A DNA stretch of 64,000 bases from Antedon mediterranea. Its lineage: Eukaryota; Echinodermata; Crinoidea; Comatulida; Antedonidae. The stretch's first letter is position 1; each line of letters starts with the position of its first letter. The DNA is taken from contig NC_092673.1 of assembly GCF_964355755.1 (NCBI RefSeq), positions 2,671,001-2,735,000 on the forward strand. Reading direction: 5' to 3'. Made by a program: the position numbers and the translations under genes. The notes beneath the pieces were generated by a model. That model worked only from the letters and a program-made list of their open reading frames with translations, was not told the origin of the DNA and ran no database searches. Shown piece by piece: positions 10,820 through 22,400 of this stretch.

Positions 10820-11162
10820 AAGACTCTGTCTACACCACCAAACTAGCTTGACAAAAAGAAGTGTGATGTGCCCAAATATGGTAGTGATATGCTTAAATAT
10901 GGTAGTGATATGACATCATCATGTCCATATATGGGTACATCACATTTTTTTTGTTACATAAAGCGTGGTTCCCACTAGCGACGCAACACAAGGACGTAAC
11001 GCAACGCAAGTGAATTGACCAATCACAAGCGATGGCTTATTCGCTTCTGATTGCTAACTGTCTATAACTTCGCTTGTCATTGGTTAAAACGCTTGCTTCG
11101 CGTTAACGTCCTTGGTTCTAGTGGGAACCAAGCTTTAGGTTTGATAGTGTAGACAGAGCTTT
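10820..11162 (+). mobile_element. MITE family A copy 2, split by a family B insertion
   Basis: The left part (10820-10970) runs from the family A left end to TTACATAA. The right part resumes after the inserted element as GGTTTGATAGTGTAGACAGAGCT. Both halves together make a normal-length family A copy in forward orientation. Confidence 0.9.
10971..11135. mobile_element. MITE family B copy 2, nested in a family A copy
   Basis: The ends AAGCGTGGTTCCCACTAG and CTAGTGGGAACCAAGCTT are inverted; the inner repeats CGACGCAAC and AAGGACGTAACGC are present. The insertion interrupts CATAAAGTTTG of family A, so this insertion is the younger event. Confidence 0.92.
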
Positions 11163-11778
11163 AGAATTACAAACATTATTTGAGGTCCTTATTTGATTAG
11201 GGCACTTATTCAACTACAGAACTTAATTACTTATTTGTATGGAGGCAGAGTGTGTAGTGAATAAATAGTACGCCATTGTGAAAACAAGCAGAAGCGTCTC
11301 ATTTTTTTATTTGTAAGAATGATTTAGTAGAAGAATACTAATATTATTTAAAGGCCAGGTGCGGGCAAAAAATTTCTATTGATCATACATTCCAATAATT
11401 ATCGATCTATAGTTTCCCCTATGTTTCATAATTTTTGGGATTTTATTTGTGTTACACGAGCTTGTTGAAAATAAGCACTTTCTTATCAGTGGGGGGATAG
11501 TTCAAATTACACAGTAAAATCTCTATTCTTTTGTACACAAATTTTGTAAATAGAGGGGCATTTTAAAAAGCTACGAAAAATAAACAGTGTGGTAAAAAAT
11601 TTTATCAGATGACTAAGTATAGGTAATATAACTTAAACATTACATTTCTGGAATTTTTATTCAACTTCAAATTTTTATTTTCATGCTATAGCAAAAATTA
11701 TCCACCGTATATCCACCATCTTTTTTCACCTTCTAGGGAGTCACAAGACATGTTATTACATTAGGTTAACTAAGTGAG
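11163..11778. other. Intergenic DNA, nothing identified
   Basis: AT-rich with no supported gene. A GGCCAGGTGCGGGC stretch near 11353 hints at another repeat but its ends cannot be seen. Confidence 0.4.
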
Positions 11779-12141
11779 TGAGTCATATGGCCGAGCGGTT
11801 AAGGCAGGGGCGCCGTTTACCGTACCTAAAGAGCCAACAACAACATCGGCAAGGGTTCGAGGCCGACTCGCTCCTAGTTCTGGTGGTGGAACAAGTCTTC
11901 TCGGATAAGGACTATAAACCGTAGGTCCAGTGTACACAGTTATAACCTGTGTGTACTTTAAAGAAACCCAGTTCATTATTCGAAAAAGAGTAGGGGGTTA
12001 CCACGGTGAACTGGTTCACACAATAGCCCCTGTATCAGGGGGATTACCACCTATCTGATAGGACAGTGATTAATTCACTATTGGTAATCCTTGGCCACAT
12101 TGCCTAAAGACATAAAATAAAATAAAAAAATAAATAAATAA
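11779..12141 (+). mobile_element. tRNA-derived SINE
   Basis: The head resembles a Leu/Ser-type tRNA. An A-box-like TGGCCGAGCGGTTAAGG starts at 11789 and a B-box-like GGTTCGAGGCC at 11854. A non-tRNA body with AGTAGGGGGTTACCACGG follows, and the element ends in an A-rich (AAAT)n tail at 12114-12141. The inter-box distance and the missing acceptor-stem pairing show it is not a functional tRNA. Family name not known to me. Confidence 0.8.
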
Positions 12142-12587
12142 CTACCTAACTACTGAAAAAAGGTCTTCCTGGTTTTTATGGAAGAATTTTGCAAAATTTT
12201 GTATTTGGCCATATTAAATATTATATTTAAAATTCATGCCTGTACCTGAGCTTTAATATTGGTACATTATCTAATTTTTAAAATTACTAATAGAAATTAT
12301 TTGATATAACAATAAAATGTATTGTTCTATATGAAAACCAAAATCTGTAGCATGATTTATGTTAAAACATACATACATATTAACACATCATCAATTTCAC
12401 ATAAATAATTTATAAAAACCCTAGCCCCTAAAAAGGTTTTCTTAAAAAAAAACACACCAAAAACAGATTTTATACCTCAAATATTTACAAAGATGCATTA
12501 AAAATGGGAAATTAATAATTAATCAAGGCCTCATTATACAAACTATCTTATTTACAAATATTTATATCCATGAATGAATAATACAGT
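12142..12587. other. AT-rich intergenic DNA, nothing identified
   Basis: No coding, RNA or repeat structure could be supported beyond simple A/T-rich sequence. Confidence 0.4.
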
Positions 12588-13085
12588 AGAACCTCTATTA
12601 GAGGGACACCTTTAGGACCCAACAAATTGTCTCCTCAATAGGAGTGTCTCCTTAATAGGAATTGACTGTAGTGTTAAAACATATATTACCCCTTGTTTTT
12701 CTCCGAAAAAGAAAGTTTTCCCTTTGGTAGAGGTGTCCACTGATAAGGAGCTGACCAAGGTGTTTAAACCAGCATTTCAGCTTGTTTGTTTTAGTAGGGC
12801 TGTCCCCAGAATAGGGGTCTCCCAAAGGAGGTGACCGAGGTGTTAAAACAAAGCATTTCAGCTTGTTTGTTTTAGTAGGGCTGTCCCCAGAATAGGGGTC
12901 TCCCAAAGGAGGTGACCGAGGTGTTAAAACAAAGCATTTCAGCTTGTTTGTTTTAGTAGGGCTGTCCCCAGAATAGGGGTCTCCCAAAGGAGGTGACCGA
13001 GGTGTTAAAACAAAGCATTTCAGCTTGTTTGTTTTAGTAGGGCTGTCCCCAGAATAGGGGTCTCCAAAGGAGGTGTTATACTGTA
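12588..13085. repeat. Dispersed repeat with four 81-bp tandem units
   Basis: Four copies of an 81-bp unit begin at about 12792, 12873, 12954 and 13035, each with TAGTAGGGCTGTCCCC and AGGTGACCGAGGTG. The array is bordered by AGTAGAACCTCTATTAGAGG on the left and GGTGTTATACTGTA on the right. This resembles a TIR element whose interior expanded. Because 81 is a multiple of three, an artefactual 111-aa open frame arises on the minus strand. Confidence 0.85.
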
Positions 13086-13132
13086 TAAGAATGTATTTAC
13101 TGTGATGTTTTAAATATAAGCATGTTTCCCTT

Positions 13133-13291
13133 AAGCTCTGTCTACACTATCAAACTTTATGTGACAAAAAAATGTGATGTGCCATATAAAAAACATGATG
13201 ATGTCATATCACTACCATATTTGACCATATCACTACCATATTTGGTCATATTACACTTTTTTGAGTAGTTTGATAGTGTGGACAGAGCTTT
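13133..13291 (-). mobile_element. MITE family A copy 3
   Basis: AAGCTCTGTCTACACTATC at left and GATAGTGTGGACAGAGCTT at right, with the interior in reverse orientation (CTTTATGTGAC first, AGTAGTTTGATAG last). TTA flanks both ends. It lies just beyond the 3' end of MGAT2. Confidence 0.9.
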
Positions 13292-13417
13292 AGCCTTAGT
13301 TTGAATGGTGAAATACGGCCACTGGGATCATATGGTACTTAAAAAAAAAAGGTGTATTTCACCAAAGTACAGTATTTAAAAAAAAATCACATTCTTAACG
13401 TTTCCTCAACTTCATCA

Positions 13418-16400
13418 TCATAACGTGGTTCTTCCATATGTCATACAAAGTGTATGATCTCGTATATCTCCCCAGCCACCGTTAGCTTTTGGTTCCCTGC
13501 TGCGGATTGGTCTTGTCTTTGGTGTCAGCTGTAAGCTGGACGGGAATAAGAACTCGCTGTTTGTCGTCAATATACCGTTGATTTTCTTTACTAAATCATC
13601 GGCATTGCACTTGCCCTTGTGGTGTATACCACTGAAAAATAAAACAAGGATTGAAAACATTATTAAGAGCAGACGACAATACAAATATGATGCTAAATTT
13701 GTCAATGTGAAACCATAAACTTAAGATCCTAGCTGAACAAAGTTATAACTACATGTGAATGTATATATTCAGCTCCTCAGTTTAAAATGGAAACCAGGTA
13801 AGGCATTGACAAAAAAGTGTGATGTGCTCAAATATGATAGTGATATGCACAAATATGGTAGTGATATGACATCATCATGTCCATATATGGGCACATCACA
13901 TTTTGTTGTCATATAAAGTTGGATAGTGTAGACAGAGCTTTAAAGTACTGTTTTGTATCTTTCCCACCCACCCATTGCTTTTTGGCCTCAGATGTCTAAA
14001 GCTAGTGCCCTGTGATGATAATGAATATACATATATATTGATGCAGATAACAGTATTATTATAACTTTGACAATGATGTAATACTGCTGATGATGTAATA
14101 CTGCTGATGATGTAAAAAAAGAGGCAATTCTAAACCAAAATTGAAAGTAAATAGTGTTTAGTTCTAAACAACATTATAGAAAGTAATTCTGTGGTAAAAA
14201 CCAGCGCAGAGGGAAATCCTAATGTTCATTTTAGGTATGAAACCTGTTTCTATTTTTGTACATTTACAAAACAAGAAGAAAATATGACATCAAGTTTCTA
14301 TTATGGTAAAACAAAACTCTAAGGGTAACTTAGTAAAATAACTAAATAAAATATGATTGAAAAATGTTTTTTAATATTTTGTTTTTTTTATATTGTAAAA
14401 TGTAAAAAATAAATTGGTTTATATGAAAAAAAGAACAAATGAAATACAATACCATTCTCCTATGTGGAATATCCTAGGTGACTTAGGAACCATGACTCCA
14501 ATAGATGGTTTGAGGCAGCCAGTACTTATATGTTGTAAAGTCCAGTCCCAGTTGTAATCATCAAAACGACAAAATTCCTAAAAAACAACAAACAAATGGA
14601 TATTGTATAAGATCAAGTTATGATTTGAGTATTTAATATTTAGTAAAGTATTCATTTTTTCCATTAAATTGCAATCCAGAATATAAAGAATAAGTAGCTC
14701 TGTCTCGACACTATCAAACTTTATGTGACAAAAAAAAATGTGATGTTCCATATATATCACTACCATATTTGGGAATGTCACACTTTTTTTCAAACTAGTT
14801 TGATAGTGTAGACAGAGCTCAAGTAGCTCTGTTTATCTCTGGTAATAAAAGATATCAATCAATATTCTATATAAACAGGAAAATTAACATACAATTATTA
14901 ACCATATTATGAATATATTCTGGCCAGATGTTTACTTTACATATATCACAAATATGATTGATGATGAATACATTTAAAAAAAAATGCAAAATCGAATCAA
15001 CAATAAATAGATAAGCATGCATTTGTTTTACATAAAACAAGAGAAATTAGACAGGTTTTCCTTCTAGAACTATAGGATAATCATTTATGCTGTCTTTGAT
15101 AACAAGTTTTTTTTTTAAACCCAATCAAATGACGACATAATAAAAACAATAAAACCGTTTTTTGTCACGATATTATTGCTTTTATCAATCATGACGTCAT
15201 TTGATTGGAAGTGTGAAAATATAATTTTCATCAAAGAAAGCATAGATGGTTATCCTATAGTTATAGGATGAAAACTTGTTAGATTTCTTTTGTTTTATGT
15301 ATGAAAAACGCATCTTTTTATCGTCGATTGTTATTGTCCTAGTGTAAATGGACCTTAAACTGCAGTAGATTCTGATTACCAAGAGAAAGAAAGAGAGAGT
15401 ACTCTTACAGTGCATTGAGCATAACAATTATGCATGGTTTACAGTTTCACAAGGATACATTTAATCAAGCTTAGAACAATATTTATCTAACAAGACTGGT
15501 GTAAGATGCATTTATCTTTCCAGGGATTCTGATGTGCTTATATCATAATCTGATAATCAAATCATATTGCACGCGATAATATTAACAGGTGCATTAATTA
15601 TATAGATTAAATATATGAATTAATATGATCAATCTAAAACGGCATTCAGCACAAATCTCATGTATATATTATAAAGTAAAGCTCTGTCTACACTATCAAA
15701 CTAATTTGACAAAAAAAGTGTGATGTGCCCAAATATGGTAGTGACATGGTCAAATATGGTGGTAGTGATACGACATCATCATGTCCATATATGGGCACAT
15801 CACATTTTTTTTGTCTCATCAAGGTAGACAGAGCTTAAGGCTGTTCGGTATTGAAAGAGTTGTATTGATATATATTTTTAATAATTAATACTGGTGATAT
15901 TCCAATTTAAGGGAACCACTTGTGGGACAAACAGAATTAACTTTCCCTTTTTATTGGAAAAAAAAATGGAGACGAAGATGAGAATTATCTCTTGACATGT
16001 GTCCAACAATCATGAAATATGAACCTTAGGTTCTTCCTGTTAATATCATGTGTTGATACATAAAACAAGTTTAGTGTGCCCACCAGATCTACCTGATTTG
16101 ATTTTGCCATGGTAGTGTTAAAGCAAATTAGTTGAACAGGAAAGTTTCCCCGTAATAGGGGGACGGGGTGGGGTTGGTTGTTCTAAGAGTGTGATACTGT
16201 TTTAATATGAAGTATCAGAAAATGAGGAGAAGTCAATCAAGTTAAATATTAATGAATACTTTATCTACGTATACATTATGTTACCTCAGCACATGGCTGA
16301 AGCCTCTGCCAGGTGGCTCTATCCATTGACATGCCCATGTTGTGTTTGGATGACTGCCAATTTAGAACATCAACCTAAAACAAAATGACATGATATCTAA

Positions 16401-19400
16401 GATTAAGCTTATGAAGAGATGCCACAAATGATTTGTTTAATCATTCGTCCATTCAACCACAGTAACTGACCAACCTCCCCAGATAACCACTTGTGCAGTG
16501 AGCTGGAGATGAGCTAGTTCCCAGCACCAGACATTGGTCTGGGTTAACAAAATCGTACATGGGTTGTTATGATTATAGCATAATATCCCAGAAAGTTGGA
16601 AAAGGAAACCTTTATCCATAACTACTAAACAAAAGTCTGAATGCTTAAAATCACCATGAAGTAACCCAATTTTGGTAATTTCCACCAGATGTTGTTAGAC
16701 ATTTTGAATAATATTATGAAAACGAATAACAATGGTGATATTATCAACTTAAAAAAATTAGAAAACGGCATAGAGCTATTCTGCTATCTTTGAAATTGTA
16801 CAATTTACGTATTCATCTAGATACGATACGTAATATTGATCGTAACGATCAGGCTAATGAGTATGAAAGCTATTAGAAGAGACAGCAGTGAGATTAGTGA
16901 TAAATGTTAGTGATGCAAACATGTAAGATTATCTCTCAGGTTTATTGACAGTTTATACTTGTAGTATCTTGTTTGTTTGATTTCTCAAGACGAGTGATAT
17001 TTATGCGAATATTTTCATTACAACAACGAAGAAGAAATCGAGTAGTGTTAATGTAATAATGTTGACCAATCACATCTCAAGCCTCCTGTCTCCGGTTAAC
17101 TATTATAGAATTTTATAGATATTATTTGGAGGCATATAAACACTTAGTTGGGGAGGGTCGAGGAATGAAGGTGGGAAATTATAATGGTAAGCCTGTCTTG
17201 GAATACTGTACCATTTCCATCATACTACTACTACCATTCATAATACCTTATTAGCTCTGTCTCTATAGCGAGGACTTTTATCATACGTTCCAATAGTAAG
17301 AATATCACACTCTGGGCAATTACTGTAAAATAATATATAAAATATTCAGTTAATTTTTAATAATCTATTAACTGTCAACATTAATATTCAAACAGTGTGG
17401 TTAAATGCATATTATATTACAGCAGAAACTACTAAATACACTGCATAAAATATTGTTATAAAACTGTATTTGACTCATTTTGAGGTGTAATGCCATTTTA
17501 AAAAATAATTTAATTGTCATGCTATACAGTTGTTAGACAAAATATGATTGGAAATTCTTCTTTGTGGAAAATATATTTAATATTTTTAATAAAGCCAGAA
17601 TTTTCATCATACTTGAGTATGACAATTGACATGTTCCACTTAAAACCATCACTAGATTTACTTCAACGTTAATATACAATTTATTATAGTAATTTAGTAG
17701 TAATTTCTAATAATTACCACAAAGATTATTAATATTATAGAATGTAATAGGGCCTAATATACAGAAATAGCTTTAAATGTTGAAATTTCCATAACAATTA
17801 TTACTGTAGATAAAACATATACAGCATATAGTTTCTATGAACAATGCAATCGATAGAATTTTGTGAGGGCAGAATATAAATGAAGCACAGCGTGGACAAA
17901 ACGCGTTGACGATTGTATTGTTTACACTTGGGTTGGGTTCAGTATGCCTGTATAGGTTTGTACAGTTCAAATATAATACCGTAACAAAGCATTCAATACT
18001 TTGTACATTATTTAGATCTATTTGTACTTTTATGACCAATATTATTGAAGCGAACATATTTGCTTTACGCCAGCATCTTAAATAATTGCTATTGATTAGT
18101 TTGCTGTTTTCCTTTCACAGGAAAAAAATGAAATAAAATATTAAAAATATTGAAGTATATTGAAAAAATATAATAATGTGTTTTTACATTAACTAATATA
18201 CTGTAAAAATAACCAGGAAAGTAGTGAAGCTGTAGCTTGGTTGTTAACATGCTTGCCTTCAAATCCCAGGGTACAGGGTTCAATTTTGTTGTAAGTAACT
18301 CACAACTCTTTCAATTTCACTCCCTAAACCTCAAATGAGACTTAGTTTATAAGCACGATAAATTACAAAATAGTTTATCCATCCATTCTAGCGAGTTAGT
18401 TGCTGTAGGATACGTTTGCAATAAAAAAAAAGGGGCAGGAAGACTATTACTACAGTTTTACAATGATATTTTGAGACTGATGTACCTTTGTTTAATTTCA
18501 TACATTTGTTGAAGGACTGGTAAAAAATCCGGCGACACATAGTGGTCTTCCTCCAGTAATAAAACAGGACCTGTGTGGTTGTGTATACTTCTAATACCAG
18601 TGAATACATGTTGAAGCTGTAGGGAAAATAATTACAAACAATGTATTGTAAAATCACTATAATTTATGTTGATATAAAGTTTGCGATACACCACATATTG
18701 ATAGAAATTAATAAATGTTGAATACAATGCCTTTTTTAAATTACAGTGATATATTGTTTGAAGGTTTGCATGGCGAAATCAAATGTTGATATAAAGTTTG
18801 CAGTACACCACATATATTAGTTCTGAAAAGAACTGGTGAGTTTCTCGACGTTTCAATCAATATGCTTTGATCATCCTCAGGAGTGAGAAACTCAACAGTT
18901 CTTTTCAGAACTAATATACGTGGTGTACCGCAAACTTTATATCAACATTTGATTTCACCATGCAAACCTTCAAACAATTTATCATTGTAATTTAAAAAAG
19001 GCATTGTATTCAACATTTATTAAAATCTATCAATGGTAAACAATAAAATAAAAAATGGGAATATACAATAATTAAACAATACAACAATTACCATTAATAG
19101 AGGATCTTTTTTTCAATTCAATTAACATTGATTTCTTCCTTGAAGAAAATGAGGTAAACATAATAAATTCCAGTAAAATTTATAACAAGGCAATTGATGA
19201 TAACAAAAAGTATACATATCAATAAGAAGAAGTAGGCAGTGCCCAAGAATATAGAAATCTTGTGGCAGGCCAGCCTATTTACAGACACAGGTAAAGCGGA
19301 CTAAAATTCAAGAAAATAGGATTCAAATTACAGGACGTATGGACAGGGACATAACAAGACAGCAAAAGGAGGAAAAAATAACAACGATCAACAGAAAGAC

Positions 19401-22400
19401 AGCTAAATTCAAAATCTTGCAAGATTAAAGATACTATGAAGAAAAATTGCACATGAAGAATAATGTTGAAAGATCTAGAGGGATTTTGTAAAAACATAGC
19501 ACGAGTTTATTGTTATCCATTTACGAGCTGCTGACCAAGTATTAAAGTAGGTTTCCATTTTTTTTATCTTGTTGATGAGTCATCAACTGGTTGGCTTTAT
19601 GCACTACTCATTCCATAGGAGTAATATGTTTCTAAAGTATGTGATTTCTATTAACGACAGTCTTACAAATATTCAGTCAGTTGATTCATGACTTGTAGGC
19701 CTAAGGTAAACAAAGCCACGTAGGAGGTATACCAGGAGTTATACCCAAAATCAAAAGAGAAAACAAAACCTTAGTCAGCAAACGATTTAGATTTGCTTTG
19801 TTTTATTTTTTTTAATGGTTAAGGATAATAGGCAATTTGCGCAAACAGATTATGCACTCGTTCCACTTACAACAATGTGCTCTGTCTCCACTATCAAACT
19901 AGTTGACAAAAAGTGTATGTGCCAAAATATGGTAGTGATATGACATCATCATGTCCATGGGCACATCACATTATTTTGTCACAAAAAAATTGATAGTGTA
20001 GACAGAGCTTTACAGTATTATGTGCTCATGTGATCTTGTTCTATGTTGTTAACCCTGATAACTCTGATGTACCTCAGTAGCTGTATTCACCAATCACACT
20101 CAATACATATTTAAGTATTTCCCTAAAATTGTATTCACTTTATAAGATTTTAGGGTGTTTCCCTTAGCCTAAGCGTGAATTGTGAATACATCCACATGTT
20201 TCTGAGGGACTGTACTGTACATCCTTTAAGTTTAAATTGCGAGTCTAATCGGAGTCTACAGTATTAACTGCATATAGTCTTTTTAAATGCAAAAAAATAC
20301 ACTTGGTTTAATTTCTGATATCGCTCGTCTATACTTTTTCTTTAATTTTAAACCTTGTAACTGGACCATTTTGAAAAGCAGTTTAACTGAAAATGCAATC
20401 CAGTCAAAAGAAAGAATAAATAAAAAAATAAATAATAAGTCTGAAACATGGAGGTTAGATAGTCATTTTCTTAACACATTTTTAAATATTAAAAAAAAAA
20501 TGTGGATGATGGTCACAATAAGTTAACACTATTAAGGTCGGTTGTAACTCGGATATGATTTGAATCAAACTTAACTCTGTTCCTTGTCTCAGTACATGTG
20601 TGAACACAATAGGTATTATATATTAAATAAGTTATGTGATACTTTATATGTAAACAATTATCTCTCACCCTATGAACATCACTATGCACATTTGTTTCTT
20701 TAAACAACTTTTGTTGAGACATCTCTAGGCCCCAAATTAAAAATTCCCTGAAATTCCTCTAGTGATTTTCAACACTAATTGTTATAGAATTTTTCTAATT
20801 ATTTTTTACCGTGGTATTCATGTGGAAAGAGAATTTAATACAAAACTAATTACGTACTAATTGAATATTGAATATATGTCCCATCACTACCCATCTGAAA
20901 CAATTTTCCCCAATTGATTTCTACAGTATACAGATATCTTGTCAATTGCAAATCACTGTCTCCTTTACGTCGATATTTGTTCACTTTCCTTTGAGCGGAA
21001 TGTATGCAATTTCAATTAGATCTCCAATCCATTATAAAAAAGTTGATTAAGTCATTTTCAATGTTATTTGTAGTATTCATTATTCAATGACGAATCTATC
21101 GTTAATTCGGATTATTTCTAATTTCATTATAAAACTACCAACTGTAAAGCTCTGTCTACACTACTTTGAAAGAAAGTATGTCCAAATATGGTAGTGATGT
21201 GCCCAAATATGGTAGTGATATGGCCAAATATGGTAGTGATATGGCCAAATATGGTAGTGATATGACATCACCATGTCTATATTATGAGCACATCACATTG
21301 TTTTGTCACATAAAATTTGATAGACAAAGCTTAAGTAAAGATATGAATGCTAATTCAATAGCAAATCTTCTATATTAGTTGAAATGAACTGTGAATATAG
21401 GGCAGCAAGCCAACCCAATGGGGTCCAATTTTGAGAAAGTTTCCTGATATCATCTTACAGTTATTATATGACATCAGGCATCTTCTTCTTGGTTCTCCAT
21501 GCTCAGAGTGAAGTCTTTTCTAGTCTCCTCTCAAAATCTCAAAAATAAAATATTTAATTTTTTGAAAAGCAGTACAGTAACATATACTGAAAATGCAATC
21601 CAGTCAAAAGAAAGTATAAATAAATAAATAATATTTAGAGAACAAAATAAAATATTTAATTTTTTGAAAAGCAGTACTACTAGTACTACATTACTGAAAA
21701 TGCAATCCAGTCAAAAGAAAAAATAAATAATATTTGAAGAATATTACAGTAGTATAGTGTTTAATATATGATTCACATTGTACATGCTGCAAGGGCTTTG
21801 ATGATTTACCCACAATATCTATTGCGAAAAAATCTCCTTTGACAGTGAAAATGTCATCTATCAAAACAGTACTTTTAATTATAGACGCTTAATTAGTTAA
21901 TACTTCTTTCTTAATTAAAGCATTCCTTTCTTAACTCATAGGTTTCTCTCCTAAATCATAGGTTTCTTTCTTGTTCACATGTGCAATTAAGGATATTGAT
22001 AATCCATATTCTCTAATAAAGTAATATTTCCTTCAAGAATGATTTCAATTTACCTGCCTTAACAAAATGCAGAAACAAGGTAAAAAGATGTATATTATTA
22101 CCGGTTATGAAGATTCACGTTAAGAGTAACTTAAAGAGCCAGGGGCAACAGGATATGATATTATACTAGGCATATCATTAATTTAAATCAATATTAATAC
22201 AGACTGAATATAACCCTTTCAGTACTACAGTACAAGGTAATAATAACTAATAATAATAATAAGGCTATCCCATGAAGAAGAACAACTAACTTAGTTAGAC
22301 CAAAATGTGGGTTGTTTTATTAGAAACTTTATTTGTCTTCGAAAAATAAAAAACAGAGAAATGTTGGGGTTGTCAATATCATTGTCAGAAAATCTGATTA

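Larger units (their letters stand above)
14578..16284 (-). other. MGAT2 intron 6
   Basis: Holds two family A elements and AT-rich filler. A pair of inverted blocks (CCAATCAAATGACG near 15121 and TGACGTCATTTGATTGG near 15192) suggests the ends of another small element. No coding sequence is seen. Confidence 0.55.

Noticed and set aside
11783-11870. A functional tRNA gene
   Set aside because: It has A- and B-box-like sequences but no pairing acceptor stem, and is followed by a SINE body and an A-rich tail.
12652-12987. 111-aa frame with repeated GDPYSGDSPTKTNK
   Set aside because: It results from the 81-bp tandem units and stops where the repeat ends.
16437-16685. 82-aa minus-strand frame as an extra MGAT2 exon
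   Set aside because: The flanking exons already join in frame and match the family without it, and it shows no similarity to the enzyme.
21166-21378. CRISPR-like array of AAATATGGTAGTGAT units
   Set aside because: The units are contiguous 21-bp tandem repeats inside an animal MITE, without spacers.
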